A stretch of 64,000 nt of DNA, taken from contig NZ_BMNB01000002.1 in the NCBI RefSeq assembly GCF_014646235.1, positions 1 through 64,000 of the forward strand, written 5' to 3'. A model generated the notes under the pieces. That model was not told the origin of the DNA, searched no databases, and saw nothing but the letters and a program-made list of their open reading frames with translations. The position numbers and the translations under genes are program-made. Numbering within the stretch: position 1 is the first letter of the stretch; every line of letters begins with the position of its first letter. This document shows, in pieces, positions 34,949-42,656 of this stretch. Source of the stretch: Micromonospora sonchi (GTDB lineage: Bacteria > Actinomycetota > Actinomycetes > Mycobacteriales > Micromonosporaceae).

Positions 34949-35935
34949 TCACGCTCCGGCGCTGGCGGCGCGTTGTCCCGGTGCTCGCTCTGCGGCTGCT
35001 GCGAGCTGGTCGGCCAGGTTCTTCAGGGCCTGCCGTAGTTCGTCGGGTCGGTGGATGGTGAAGGGCCATTCCAGGGAGGCGAGCAGGTGGGCCATTCCGT
35101 CCAGGCGCTCTGCCCTTGCGCGCATCAAGACACCGCCGGTGTCTGCGGTGAGTGTCACGGCGGAGCGGGGCAGTCGGCGGGCGACGTCGTCCAGCGGGCC
35201 GTGGATGAGAACCTCGACGTCCCAGCGGTAGGGCACTTGAGCCAGTGCCGAGGTCAGGTGGGTGACGGGGTCGAAGTCGTCGGGGGCGGTGAAGGTCTGC
35301 GTGCGGGTCGTGACTGATGCGATGCGGTCGATACGGAAGGTCCGTAGGCTGTCGTGCCGGTGGTCGCGGCCGACGGCGTACCAGCGGCCGCGATGGAAGA
35401 CGACGCCGTAGGGATCGAGGTCACGTTCGGTCTGGTCCTGGTGCCAGGACAGGTAGCTGATGCCGACGGTGGTGCGGGCGCGCGACGCCTGGGCCAGGGC
35501 CAACAGCACACTCGTCTCGGGTGCCTGTGCGGTCACCGCGTTCGTCGTGAAGGACAAGGTCTCTCGCATGGCGGCCAGCGGCTCCCGCAGGCTGTGCGGC
35601 AGGACGCGTTCGATCTTGGCCAGTGCGCCCGAATTCGCGGGGATGGTCATGCTCATGCCCAGCCGCTCAGCGGCAAGCAGGCCCACAACGACGGCGAGGG
35701 CCTCGTCGTTGGTGAGCACCAAGGGTGGCATCCGGTAGCCGCGGGCCAGGCGGTAGCCGCCGTGGCGTCCTCGTTCGGCCTCCACCGGGATGCCAAGTTC
35801 GCGCAGGTGCGCGGCGTACCGGCGCACGGTGCGGACGTCGGTGCCGAGCCGATCGGCCAGCTCGGAGCCGGGAATCCGCGTGTGCGACTGGAGGAGTTCC
35901 AGCAGGGTCAATACGCGGGTGAGGGGATGCGACAT
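34949..35935 (-). CDS. WYL-domain transcription regulator (DeoR/YafY type)
   Basis: The 328-residue protein has an N-terminal winged helix (R-V-L-T-L-L-E-L-L-Q, D-V-R-T-V-R-R-Y) and a C-terminal WYL sensor domain (F-H-R-G-R-W-Y-A-V-G-R-D-H-R-H). It is divergent from the alpha/beta hydrolase at 36017 with only 81 bases between them, which suggests it controls that gene. Confidence 0.88.
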   Translation of the reverse strand: MSHPLTRVLTLLELLQSHTRIPGSELADRLGTDVRTVRRYAAHLRELGIPVEAERGRHGGYRLARGYRMPPLVLTNDEALAVVVGLLAAERLGMSMTIPANSGALAKIERVLPHSLREPLAAMRETLSFTTNAVTAQAPETSVLLALAQASRARTTVGISYLSWHQDQTERDLDPYGVVFHRGRWYAVGRDHRHDSLRTFRIDRIASVTTRTQTFTAPDDFDPVTHLTSALAQVPYRWDVEVLIHGPLDDVARRLPRSAVTLTADTGGVLMRARAERLDGMAHLLASLEWPFTIHRPDELRQALKNLADQLAAAAERAPGQRAASAGA

Positions 35936-36016
35936 GGATCACTCGACCATTTCAGGGCGGAACTTGTCCTGTATTGATCCTACGCTTGCGGCGGCACGTC
36001 ACTTCAGGGAGATCAC

Positions 36017-36751
36017 ATGGCTACCTTCGTACTCGTTCCCGGCGCCTGGCTCGGCGCGTGGGCCTGGGAAGACACCACGCAGGCCCTGCGTGAGCGGGGG
36101 CATACGGCGCTGCCGCTGACGCTGACCGGTCTCGGCGAGTACGCCGACCGGGGCACCCCGCAGACGGACCTGGAAACCCATATCGCGGACATCACCGACT
36201 TCGTCGAGCAACGCGATCTGCGCGACGTCACTTTGGTCGCCCACAGCTACGCAGCTGCTCCCGTCACCGGGGCCGCCGGGCGCCTTGGCGATCGACTGGA
36301 GCGTGTGGTCTACGTGGACAGCGCCCCGTTCGCCGCTGGCATGTGCATGCTTGACCTCATGCCACCCGAGGCTGTCGACCAGCTGCGCCAGCAGGTAGCA
36401 GAGTTCGGCGACGGGTGGCGGCTGCCGATGCCGCCCGTTGACGTCCTGGGCTTGTCCAGCAGCCTCTACGGACTCGACGAGAACAAGCGGGGGCTTCTGC
36501 GCGAAGGTGCCACCTCCCAGCCGTTCGGCACCTTCGAGCAGCGGCTCGCCGGCCCGGCCGAACCCAGCCCAGACGTCGACCGCGTCCTGGTCGCTTGCAA
36601 CGACTTCAAGAACCTGCTGGACGCCGGGGTGCCGACGTTGGCGTTCCTCAACCAGCCGCCGTGGCGGCGTTTCGACCTGTCGACGGGGCATTGGCCTATG
36701 TTGTCGGCGCCAGCCGAACTCGCACACGTTCTCGGCTCGGCCGTCTCCTGA
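36017..36751 (+). CDS. Alpha/beta-hydrolase fold enzyme
   Basis: The 244-residue enzyme has the P-G-A-W-L-G-A-W-A-W oxyanion block, the nucleophile Ser77 in A-H-S-Y-A, and His at about 225 in S-T-G-H-W-P-M. It resembles small esterases of the salicylate-binding/methylesterase type, but the substrate is not clear. ATG 36017 has AGGGAG upstream. It is divergent from the WYL regulator. Confidence 0.85.
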   Translation: MATFVLVPGAWLGAWAWEDTTQALRERGHTALPLTLTGLGEYADRGTPQTDLETHIADITDFVEQRDLRDVTLVAHSYAAAPVTGAAGRLGDRLERVVYVDSAPFAAGMCMLDLMPPEAVDQLRQQVAEFGDGWRLPMPPVDVLGLSSSLYGLDENKRGLLREGATSQPFGTFEQRLAGPAEPSPDVDRVLVACNDFKNLLDAGVPTLAFLNQPPWRRFDLSTGHWPMLSAPAELAHVLGSAVS

Positions 36752-36767
36752 CGGCGCAGAGCAGCAG

Positions 36768-37285
36768 ATGCACCCGATGCTTCCGGGACGAACCCGAGCC
36801 ACGGCAGCCGATGTTGCCCCGCGCAAAGCCGTCGCCAGCGACGTCCCGGTGCCGGTGGACCCGGCCACGGTCCGGCCGCGACGAGCCCGTGTGCGACCGG
36901 ATTGACTACGCCCCGAGGACCAGGCTCCGATCTGCACCAGCTACACAGGCTTCTCCACCTCCTACGCCTGCATCCGGTGCGGGCAGGAAAGCAGACTGCA
37001 CGCCGGCCGTCGCTGCACCCGTTGTACCTTCGCCCGGCGCGTCGCGGAACTCCTCGACAGCTGGCACCGCTGGCCGAGCTGCTGACCAGCATGGACAACC
37101 CGCTCTCCGGCCTGGCTTGGGTTTCGTCCCGGCACGGCCACCCGACCCGGCGTCCTGCTGCGCCTCGGCGACCCACCGAACCGGTCCCCGAACCGGTCGC
37201 CGAGCTCACGATCACCCCGCTCATGGAGGCCCCGACCCAGCCGGCCAACCGACATCCTGGCGTTACGCAGAGTCAGCTTCGTTGA
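36768..37285 (+). pseudogene. Decayed N-terminal half of a zinc-ribbon integrase
   Basis: From ATG 36768 the frame reads R-T-R-A-T-A-A-D-V-A-P-R-K-A and V-P-V-D-P-A-T-V, then a TGA at 36903-36905. Past it in the same frame come C-T-S-Y-T-G-F-S-T-S-Y-A-C-I-R-C-G and C-T-R-C-T-F-A-R-R-V-A-E-L-L. The Cys pairs are the zinc ribbon of an actinobacterial integrase family. The frame then stops and continues, shifted, as P-L-A-E-L-L-T-S-M-D-N-P-L-S-G-L-A-W. The matching C-terminus is at 41496-41786. The 36752-37355 gap holds nothing else. Confidence 0.65.
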
Positions 37286-37355
37286 TCTTCATGAGCGAAT
37301 ACGCGATAGATCGTTTACATGACCCTGCCAGTCGTCTCTGGCGGGCCTCGTGGCG

Positions 37356-38099
37356 CTATCGCTGCTGCTCGAGCCACTGGTCGAAGGTGGTCGGCGTGAT
37401 GCGGGCACCCTCGCCCGGCAGCAGCACGTCACCGGCCATCGCCGGACCGAACAGCGCCGACCAGGTCGGCACGAGCGTGACCGCGCGGCCGCGCGCGGAG
37501 TTGGTGCGTCGGGCCATGTCCACCAGGTCCTGCGGTTCCGGACCGGCGATGTCGGCGTAACGCCCCTGGGGCTCGCCGGTGGCGATTTCGGCGAGGATGT
37601 CGGCCACGTCCGCGGGCGCGATCGGCTGCACGAGCAGCGGGGCGATGGTGGCGACCCCGTCCCGCTCGGTCCAACTGGTCACCATCGCGGCGAAGTCGTG
37701 GAACTGGGTGGCCGGGACGATCGTCCACGGCACCGGCCCGGCGGCCACGAGGCGCTCCTGCTCCCGCTTGCCCGCGTAGTGCGCGTTGCCCTCGACGCGA
37801 TGGACCCCGGTGATGGAAAGCAGCACGTGGTGCCGGACTCCGGCCCGCTGCTCGGCCGCCAGGAGGTTGCGCGTGGTGGTGCCGAAGTACGCCACCGTCT
37901 CTGCCGGGTCGGCCGCCGTGCTGTTGGTGACGTCGACGACGGCCGCGACGCCGGTCAGGACGTCGTCGAGGCCGTCACCGGTGGACAGGTCCACTCCGTG
38001 GGAGCGGCTGATCCGCACGACGTGGTGCCCGTCTCGTTCGAGGGCGGTGACGGTGAGGGTCCCGATGTTCCCGGTCGCGCCGGCAACTGCGATCCGCAT
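37356..38099 (-). CDS. NmrA-like NAD(P)-binding protein
   Basis: The 247-residue protein starts M-R-I-A-V-A-G-A-T-G-N-I-G, a Rossmann glycine motif of atypical SDR/NmrA proteins. ATG 38099 is chosen because GAGGAGA precedes it. It is divergent from an RsrR-like Rrf2 regulator, an arrangement known from Streptomyces, where NmrA and the redox sensor sit back to back. It probably senses or reduces via NAD(P)H. Confidence 0.85.
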   Translation of the reverse strand: MRIAVAGATGNIGTLTVTALERDGHHVVRISRSHGVDLSTGDGLDDVLTGVAAVVDVTNSTAADPAETVAYFGTTTRNLLAAEQRAGVRHHVLLSITGVHRVEGNAHYAGKREQERLVAAGPVPWTIVPATQFHDFAAMVTSWTERDGVATIAPLLVQPIAPADVADILAEIATGEPQGRYADIAGPEPQDLVDMARRTNSARGRAVTLVPTWSALFGPAMAGDVLLPGEGARITPTTFDQWLEQQR

Positions 38100-38139
38100 G
38101 ATGATCTCTCCTCTGACGTTGTCGCCGGCGACGGTATCA

Positions 38140-38156
38140 TGGACTAAACGGGTCCA
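38140..38156. promoter_or_regulatory. Candidate operator between the NmrA and Rrf2 genes
   Basis: TGGAC (38140-38144) and GTCCA (38152-38156) form a short inverted repeat with a 7-base spacer in the 82-base divergent gap. The arms are only 5 bp, so it is tentative. Confidence 0.3.
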
Positions 38157-38181
38157 CAATGTCTGCGATAGAATCGGCGGC

Positions 38182-38655
38182 GTGAAGCTGCCTGTGAGTA
38201 CCGAATGGGTCCTGCACTGCGCCACCACGCTGGCGCAGCTCGAACCCGGAACCACCGCGTCAACGGCCCAGCTCGCGCAGTACTACGACCTCCCGCCGGC
38301 CTACCTCGCCAAGCAGCTCAAGGCGCTCGTCAAAGCCGGCGTGCTCGCCGCCACCACCGGCCCCAAGGGAGGATTCCGGCTCGCCCGGCCCACCACCGAC
38401 ATCACCCTGCTGCAGATCGTCGAGGCCGTCGACGGCGCGTCCCCGCCCTACGAGTGCCGCGAGATCCGCCAACAGGGGCGGGGCGCGCTACCCCCCGAGG
38501 ACTGCCGCGACACCTGCATCCTGGCCGAGAAGATGGCCGACGCGCACCAGGCGTGGCGCCGCAGCCTCGCCGACGTCGCCCTCGCCGACGTCCTCACCGC
38601 GCTGCCCCCGACCGCACCGGCCCGCACCCGATCCCGCCTGGCAAGCATCCGCTGA
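38182..38655 (+). CDS. Rrf2-family redox regulator, RsrR-like
   Basis: The 157-residue regulator starts V-K-L-P-V-S-T-E-W-V-L-H, giving Glu8 and His12, the N-terminal cluster ligands I recall for the Streptomyces RsrR [2Fe-2S] protein. Cys92, Cys108 and Cys112 provide the cysteine side. The Rrf2 winged helix (L-P-P-A-Y-L-A-K-Q-L-K-A-L) and the G-P-K-G-G-F-R-L wing are present. It is divergent from the NmrA gene it probably controls. GTG at 38182. Confidence 0.88.
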   Translation: MKLPVSTEWVLHCATTLAQLEPGTTASTAQLAQYYDLPPAYLAKQLKALVKAGVLAATTGPKGGFRLARPTTDITLLQIVEAVDGASPPYECREIRQQGRGALPPEDCRDTCILAEKMADAHQAWRRSLADVALADVLTALPPTAPARTRSRLASIR

Positions 38656-38660
38656 CACCT

Positions 38661-38678
38661 GCGGCGGACACCCGCCGC
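38661..38678 (+). terminator. Short GC hairpin after the Rrf2 gene
   Basis: GCGGCGG (38661-38667) pairs with CCGCCGC (38672-38678) around a 4-base loop, 5 bases after the stop. Confidence 0.5.
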
Positions 38679-38740
38679 CCCACCGGGGCCGCCCGTAGCT
38701 TCCAGCTCAAGCGGCGCTCAGACCCGAAGGACACAGGATC

Positions 38741-39271
38741 CTACAAGTCAGTCTCTCCCTGGTTCAGGGGATTGCCAGGCGAGTAGTCGCCGAGGCTGGT
38801 GAGCAGTTTGCGCAGCAATCCGGCGAGATGTTCCTGGTCGCCGCCGCTCAGTTCATTGAGCAGCTTCGCCTCCAGGTCGACATGGGCGACGACGACGTCG
38901 TCGATCAGCTTGCGGCCGCGCTCGGTCAGCGTGATCAGCACGCTGCGCCGATTGGAGGGATCGACCTCGCGGGTCACCAGGCCTCTGGCAACGAGGCGGT
39001 CGATCCGGTTGGTGATCGCTCCAGAGGTGACCATCGCCGACTCGACCAACTGCCCTGCGGTGAGCTGATACGGAGGCCCGGACCGGCGCAGCGTGCCCAG
39101 TACGTCGAATTCCCATAGTTGCAGGTCATGTGCGGCGAAGTTGGCACGAAGCTCACGCTCGAGTAGCCGGGAGGCGCGCTGGATCCGGGCCACCACGCCC
39201 ATCGGGGTGGGGTCGATATCGGGCCGCTCGGTCCGCCACTGATTCAGCCGCCAGTCGACGTTGTCCTCCAC
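38741..39271 (-). CDS. MarR-family transcription regulator
   Basis: The 176-residue protein has the MarR winged helix (L-T-A-G-Q-L-V-E-S-A-M-V-T-S-G-A-I-T-N-R and D-P-S-N-R-R-S-V-L-I-T-L-T) with flanking dimer helices. GTG 39271 is preferred because GGAGGC lies about 9 bases upstream; TTG 39298 is the longer option. It is divergent from a DMT exporter with a 21-bp palindrome in the gap, so it likely represses itself and the exporter. Confidence 0.88.
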   Translation of the reverse strand: MEDNVDWRLNQWRTERPDIDPTPMGVVARIQRASRLLERELRANFAAHDLQLWEFDVLGTLRRSGPPYQLTAGQLVESAMVTSGAITNRIDRLVARGLVTREVDPSNRRSVLITLTERGRKLIDDVVVAHVDLEAKLLNELSGGDQEHLAGLLRKLLTSLGDYSPGNPLNQGETDL

Positions 39272-39296
39272 CAGCCTGCCGCCTCCAGAATCTCTC

Positions 39297-39317
39297 AACG
39301 TGAAACTGTTTGACGCT
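39297..39317. promoter_or_regulatory. Degenerate second MarR operator
   Basis: AACGTGAAAC, a central T, then GTTTGACGCT matches the perfect site at 39343-39363 in 8 of 10 arm pairs. It lies just upstream of the preferred MarR start. Confidence 0.5.
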
Positions 39318-39342
39318 AGCCTAACAGACGCCTACTCTCGCC

Positions 39343-39363
39343 AACGTTGAACAGTTCAACGTT
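39343..39363. promoter_or_regulatory. Perfect 10-1-10 palindrome, likely MarR operator
   Basis: Arms AACGTTGAAC and GTTCAACGTT flank one A, 11 bases before the exporter ATG at 39375. Its length and position fit a MarR dimer site that blocks the EamA-SDR transcript. The ribosome site AAGGAGA lies right after it. Confidence 0.75.
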
Positions 39364-39374
39364 AAGGAGATTGG

Positions 39375-40319
39375 ATGGCACAGGCCCCGAGCCGGCCGGA
39401 CGCGGGCAACGCGTCCGTGCCCGGCAGCACCCTGGGACTGACCGCGCTGACCGCGACCGCGCCGATCAGCTGGGGCACCACATACCTGGTCACCACCGAG
39501 TTCCTCCCACCCGGCTACCCGATAGTGTCCACTGTGATCCGCGCGCTGCCGGCGGGGCTGATCCTGCTCGCCGTCACGCGCAACCTGCCGCGCGGCCAAT
39601 GGCTGTGGCGCTCGCTGCTGCTCGGCACCCTCAACATCGGCGCGTTCAACGCGCTACTGTTCGTCGCCGCCTATCGATTGCCGGGCGGCGTCGCGGCGAC
39701 CCTCGTCGCCGTCCAGCCGTTGTTCGTCGCTGGCCTGGCGTACCTGCTGCTCAGCGAGGAGCCCACGCGCTGGCGGGTCGGCTGGGGCCTGGTCGGCGTC
39801 GTGGGCGTCGGCTTGATCGTCCTGCGCGGCCAGATCTCCTTCGACCTGGTCGGCGTCCTGGCCGGCATTGCCGCTGCCGGCGTGATGGCCAGCGGGATCG
39901 TCCTGACCAAACGTTGGGGACGTCCAGCGGGCGCCGGCGCAGCGACCATCGCCGGCTGGCAGCTCACCCTCGGCGGTCTCGTGCTCGTCCCGCTCGCGCT
40001 CAGCTTCGAGGGACTCCCGCCCGCACTGGATCACCGTGCGATCGGCGGCTACGCGTGGCTATCGGTTGTGGGCGCCCTGCTTTCGTACGTCGCCTGGTTC
40101 CACGGCATCGGCAGGCTGCCCGTGGTCGCCATGTCGTTCCTCGCCCTGCTCTCACCCGCAGTCGCCACGATCCTGGGCTGGCTGTTCCTCGATGAGTCGC
40201 TGACGCCCTGGCAGGGCCTCGGGTTCGTGCTCGCGCTGACCACCATCGCCGCCGCGCAACTGACTCCGGATGCCATCCGCAACCTGGTCCGCATCCCCAC
40301 CACCACCAAGGGAGCATGA
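39375..40319 (+). CDS. EamA/DMT-family transporter
   Basis: The 314-residue inner-membrane protein has about ten hydrophobic helices and two repeated EamA halves (T-A-P-I-S-W-G-T-T-Y-L-V-T at the start; A-P-I-S-W-G is a typical first-helix block). Such proteins export metabolites or drugs. AAGGAGATTGG precedes the ATG. It overlaps the SDR gene by ATGA and is controlled by the divergent MarR. Confidence 0.9.
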   Translation: MAQAPSRPDAGNASVPGSTLGLTALTATAPISWGTTYLVTTEFLPPGYPIVSTVIRALPAGLILLAVTRNLPRGQWLWRSLLLGTLNIGAFNALLFVAAYRLPGGVAATLVAVQPLFVAGLAYLLLSEEPTRWRVGWGLVGVVGVGLIVLRGQISFDLVGVLAGIAAAGVMASGIVLTKRWGRPAGAGAATIAGWQLTLGGLVLVPLALSFEGLPPALDHRAIGGYAWLSVVGALLSYVAWFHGIGRLPVVAMSFLALLSPAVATILGWLFLDESLTPWQGLGFVLALTTIAAAQLTPDAIRNLVRIPTTTKGA

Positions 40320-41206
40320 ACGTGTCACGCACCGTGCTAATCACCGGAGCCACCGGAACCGTGTCCACCGCGCTGCTGAAGGCGCTGAAGGGCGCCGATG
40401 TAAACCTTCGCGCTCTCGTCCGCGAAGAGTCCAAAGCCGACGGCCCACACCAGCAGGGCGTCGAGGTCTTCGTCGGCGACCTCGATGACGCTCGCTCACT
40501 GCCTCCCGCCTTCGAGGGCGTGCAGGACGCCTGGCTGCTCACCCCGAACGGCCCGCGCGCTCCGGAGCACAACATGAACGCCGTGTGGGCTGCACGCCAG
40601 GCCGGTGTGGAGCGCATCGTGCGCTTGTCCGTCGTCGGCGCGGCACACGACGCGCCGAATCGCAGCGGCAGGCTGCACGCGCTGTCCGACCGGGAGACCG
40701 AACGGTGCGGCATGCGCTGGACGATCCTGCGCCCGCACTGGTTCATGCAGAACCTGCTGAACGAGGCGGGCGACATCGCCGCCACCGGCACATTCTCGCT
40801 GAACATGGCCTCGGCGCGGATCGGCATGATCGACGTACGCGACATCGCCGAGTGCGCTGCCCGCGTGCTCCTCGACGACCCGGATCGCCACCACGGCCAG
40901 ACGTACACCCTCACCGGCCCACGCTCGCTGACGTTCGACAAGGTCGCCGACCAACTGAGTCTCGCTCTCGACAGGTCCATCACGTACCTGCCGGTCAGCG
41001 ACGACGCCAAGCGCAAGACACTGCTCGACTACCGCGTCCCGACATGGATCATCAACATGCTCGAGGAGTACGCGCAGGCGTATGCCTCCGGCTGGGGAGA
41101 CTTCACCACCGACACGGTCGCCGACCTTCTCGGCCACCCCCCGCGCGACATCGCCGACTTCATCCGCGACCACGCCGCAGCGTTCACCTCAGCCGACGAC
41201 CACTGA
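40316..41206 (+). CDS. NAD(P)H-binding atypical SDR (NmrA/QOR2-like)
   Basis: The 296-residue protein has the Rossmann motif T-G-A-T-G-T-V-S and a C-terminal substrate-binding region (L-P-V-S-D-D-A-K-R-K-T-L). It is the family of quinone-oxidoreductase-like proteins. Translation is coupled to the exporter (ATGA), so export and reduction of one compound may go together (inference). GTG 40322 is an alternative start. Confidence 0.87.
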   Translation: MNVSRTVLITGATGTVSTALLKALKGADVNLRALVREESKADGPHQQGVEVFVGDLDDARSLPPAFEGVQDAWLLTPNGPRAPEHNMNAVWAARQAGVERIVRLSVVGAAHDAPNRSGRLHALSDRETERCGMRWTILRPHWFMQNLLNEAGDIAATGTFSLNMASARIGMIDVRDIAECAARVLLDDPDRHHGQTYTLTGPRSLTFDKVADQLSLALDRSITYLPVSDDAKRKTLLDYRVPTWIINMLEEYAQAYASGWGDFTTDTVADLLGHPPRDIADFIRDHAAAFTSADDH

Positions 41207-41241
41207 AACCGAGATCCAGGCGAGACAACTCCGATCCGAGC

Positions 41242-41278
41242 GCGACCCCGCCACCGTCCCCACAGGTTGCGGGGTCGC
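41242..41278 (+). terminator. 10-bp hairpin ending the EamA-SDR operon
   Basis: GCGACCCCGC (41242-41251) pairs exactly with GCGGGGTCGC (41269-41278) around a 17-base loop, 36 bases after the stop. Confidence 0.7.
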
Positions 41279-41440
41279 CTCCGGTGAACGTCCGCTTCTG
41301 CCGCTGACATGGCGCACCGACAGCTCAGTTGCCATCACCGTTGGTAAGTCACCCTCGCCGCTACCCGCCCGGCCGGGCCATCCTCGTGGCCGCAGATCGG
41401 CGCCAGCGTCAGGGAGTTGGCGTTATTCAACGTGGCTGCC

Positions 41441-41492
41441 GGATCAGCCATGAACACGAATACGAGACAGTTGGATTACGCGACCCTGCCAG
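41441..41492. repeat. Partial third copy of repeat B
   Basis: About 52 bases match the right end of repeat B (ATGAACACGAATACGAGACA, GTTGGATTACGCGACCCTG then CCAG) at roughly 88%. Repeat A copy 2 begins 3 bases later, so the two families are adjacent here. The 41316-41440 stretch before it shows nothing recognisable. Confidence 0.6.
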
Positions 41493-41495
41493 CCT

Positions 41496-41786
41496 TCCGC
41501 GACCTCGGCATCCCGACCGTCCCAGGCCGCCTCGCAGCGCTCCGCTAGCTCGTACTTCAGGCTCCGGCACCGGTCGTAGCTCAGGCTCAGGTCTTTCACC
41601 ACGACACCACCCAACGACACCACGCCGGCAGTGGCACCTGAAACCGCTACAGCCCGTCATGACGAGCCACCCAGGAGACCCCTTCCCGGGATGGCCCGCT
41701 CGCGGCTCTCCGCAGCAGCGGCAACGAACCCCTTCGTCACTGCTGGTGAAGCCGCTCGGCGCCCGCTGACATACTGATTTGGCCGA
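41496..41786 (+). repeat. Repeat A, copy 2, containing a decayed integrase C-terminus
   Basis: The copy matches 31733-32024. Here the frame stays open across the join lost in copy 1: D-L-G-I-P-T-V-P-G-R-L-A-A-L-R, a TAG, then L-V-L-Q-A-P-A-P-V-V-A-Q-A, then H-H-D-T-T-Q-R-H-H-A. It is interrupted by TAG and later TGA, so it is a pseudogene. The two copies together show the ancestral frame. Confidence 0.7.
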
Positions 41787-41867
41787 GTTGAGGGCGGTCG
41801 GCGGCTGAGTGGAAGAGACGGCATTCACGGGCAGCTTCTCGAGCGATGTATGTGGAAACTGGCAGCG

Positions 41868-41896
41868 GGAGCCGGGCCGGTATGACCCGGCTCCCT
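41868..41896 (-). terminator. 10-bp hairpin after the epoxide hydrolase remnant
   Basis: GGGAGCCGGG (41868-41877) pairs with CCCGGCTCCC (41887-41896) around a 9-base loop, just downstream of the stop at 41903 on the - strand. Confidence 0.7.
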
Positions 41897-41902
41897 TGCT
41901 GA

Positions 41903-42472
41903 TCAGTACGGGCGGAGCGACGTGAAGAACTGCGTCAGTTCGCCGGCGAGCAGGTCCGGTTCCTCCAGCGGCATGAAGTGACCGCCCCTACCTGGCTCGC
42001 TCCAGTGCCGGATATCGGTGCAGGCGCGTTCGGCGATCTCGCGGGGAAAGTTGGCATACGAGGGCTCGGCGCTCACCGTGAACGCGGCGGGCACGGTGAT
42101 GTCCGGTCGTGGGCTGTTGTGGTCGAAGTCGAAGTACTGCCGGAACGACGAGCCGAGGGCGCCGCTGGTCCAGTACAGGGTGATGGTCGTGAGCAGGGTG
42201 GCCCTGTCGAAACGGCTTTCCAGGTCCCCGTGGTTGTCGCTCCAGTCTCGGTACTTGTCGACGAGCCAGGCGGCCAGTCCGGCTGGAGAGCCGGCCAGTG
42301 CCGCGGCGATGGTGTCCGGTCGGGTGCCCATGATGGCGCTGTAGCTGCCATCGGTCTCGTCGTATGCCGCGTCGGCGTCCAGGAATGCCTGCTCGGCGGG
42401 CGACATCGGGTGGGAGTCGAAGCTGGCCGGGAACGGTGGGTGGATCATGTGAATGCCGGCTACCTGCTCGGG
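41903..42472 (-). pseudogene. Epoxide hydrolase, N-terminal part missing
   Basis: The frame reads G-I-H-M-I-H-P-P-F-P-A-S-F-D, S-Y-S-A-I-M-G-T-R-P-D-T, then F-P-R-E-I-A-E-R-A-C-T-D-I and W-S-E-P-G-R-G-G-H-F-M-P-L-E-E-P. This is the C-terminal half of an epoxide-hydrolase-type alpha/beta hydrolase with its catalytic His (G-G-H-F). It starts abruptly at repeat B, so the nucleophile-bearing N-terminal part (~190 residues) is lost. An ATG at 42448 gives an open 181-residue frame, but the product would lack the active site. Confidence 0.75.
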
Positions 42473-42656
42473 GTCATCCGGGCGCCCTCATGGTCGGTAC
42501 GGCATTCAGATCGCCCGCTGCGTCACAGACGATGATCGTGGATGCAGATCTCGCCGCCAACACCATGCTCCGTGTGACTCACCGTGATTGCGGACGAGCC
42601 ATGAACGCGAATACAAGACAGTTGGATTACCCGACCCTGCCAGTCGGACGGCCCGG
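42473..42656. repeat. Repeat B, copy 2
   Basis: The copy matches 32483-32663. Its left edge truncates the epoxide hydrolase gene. Its right edge overlaps the 3' end of the tyrosine recombinase gene, so the last ~7 residues of that protein are encoded inside the repeat. Confidence 0.7.
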
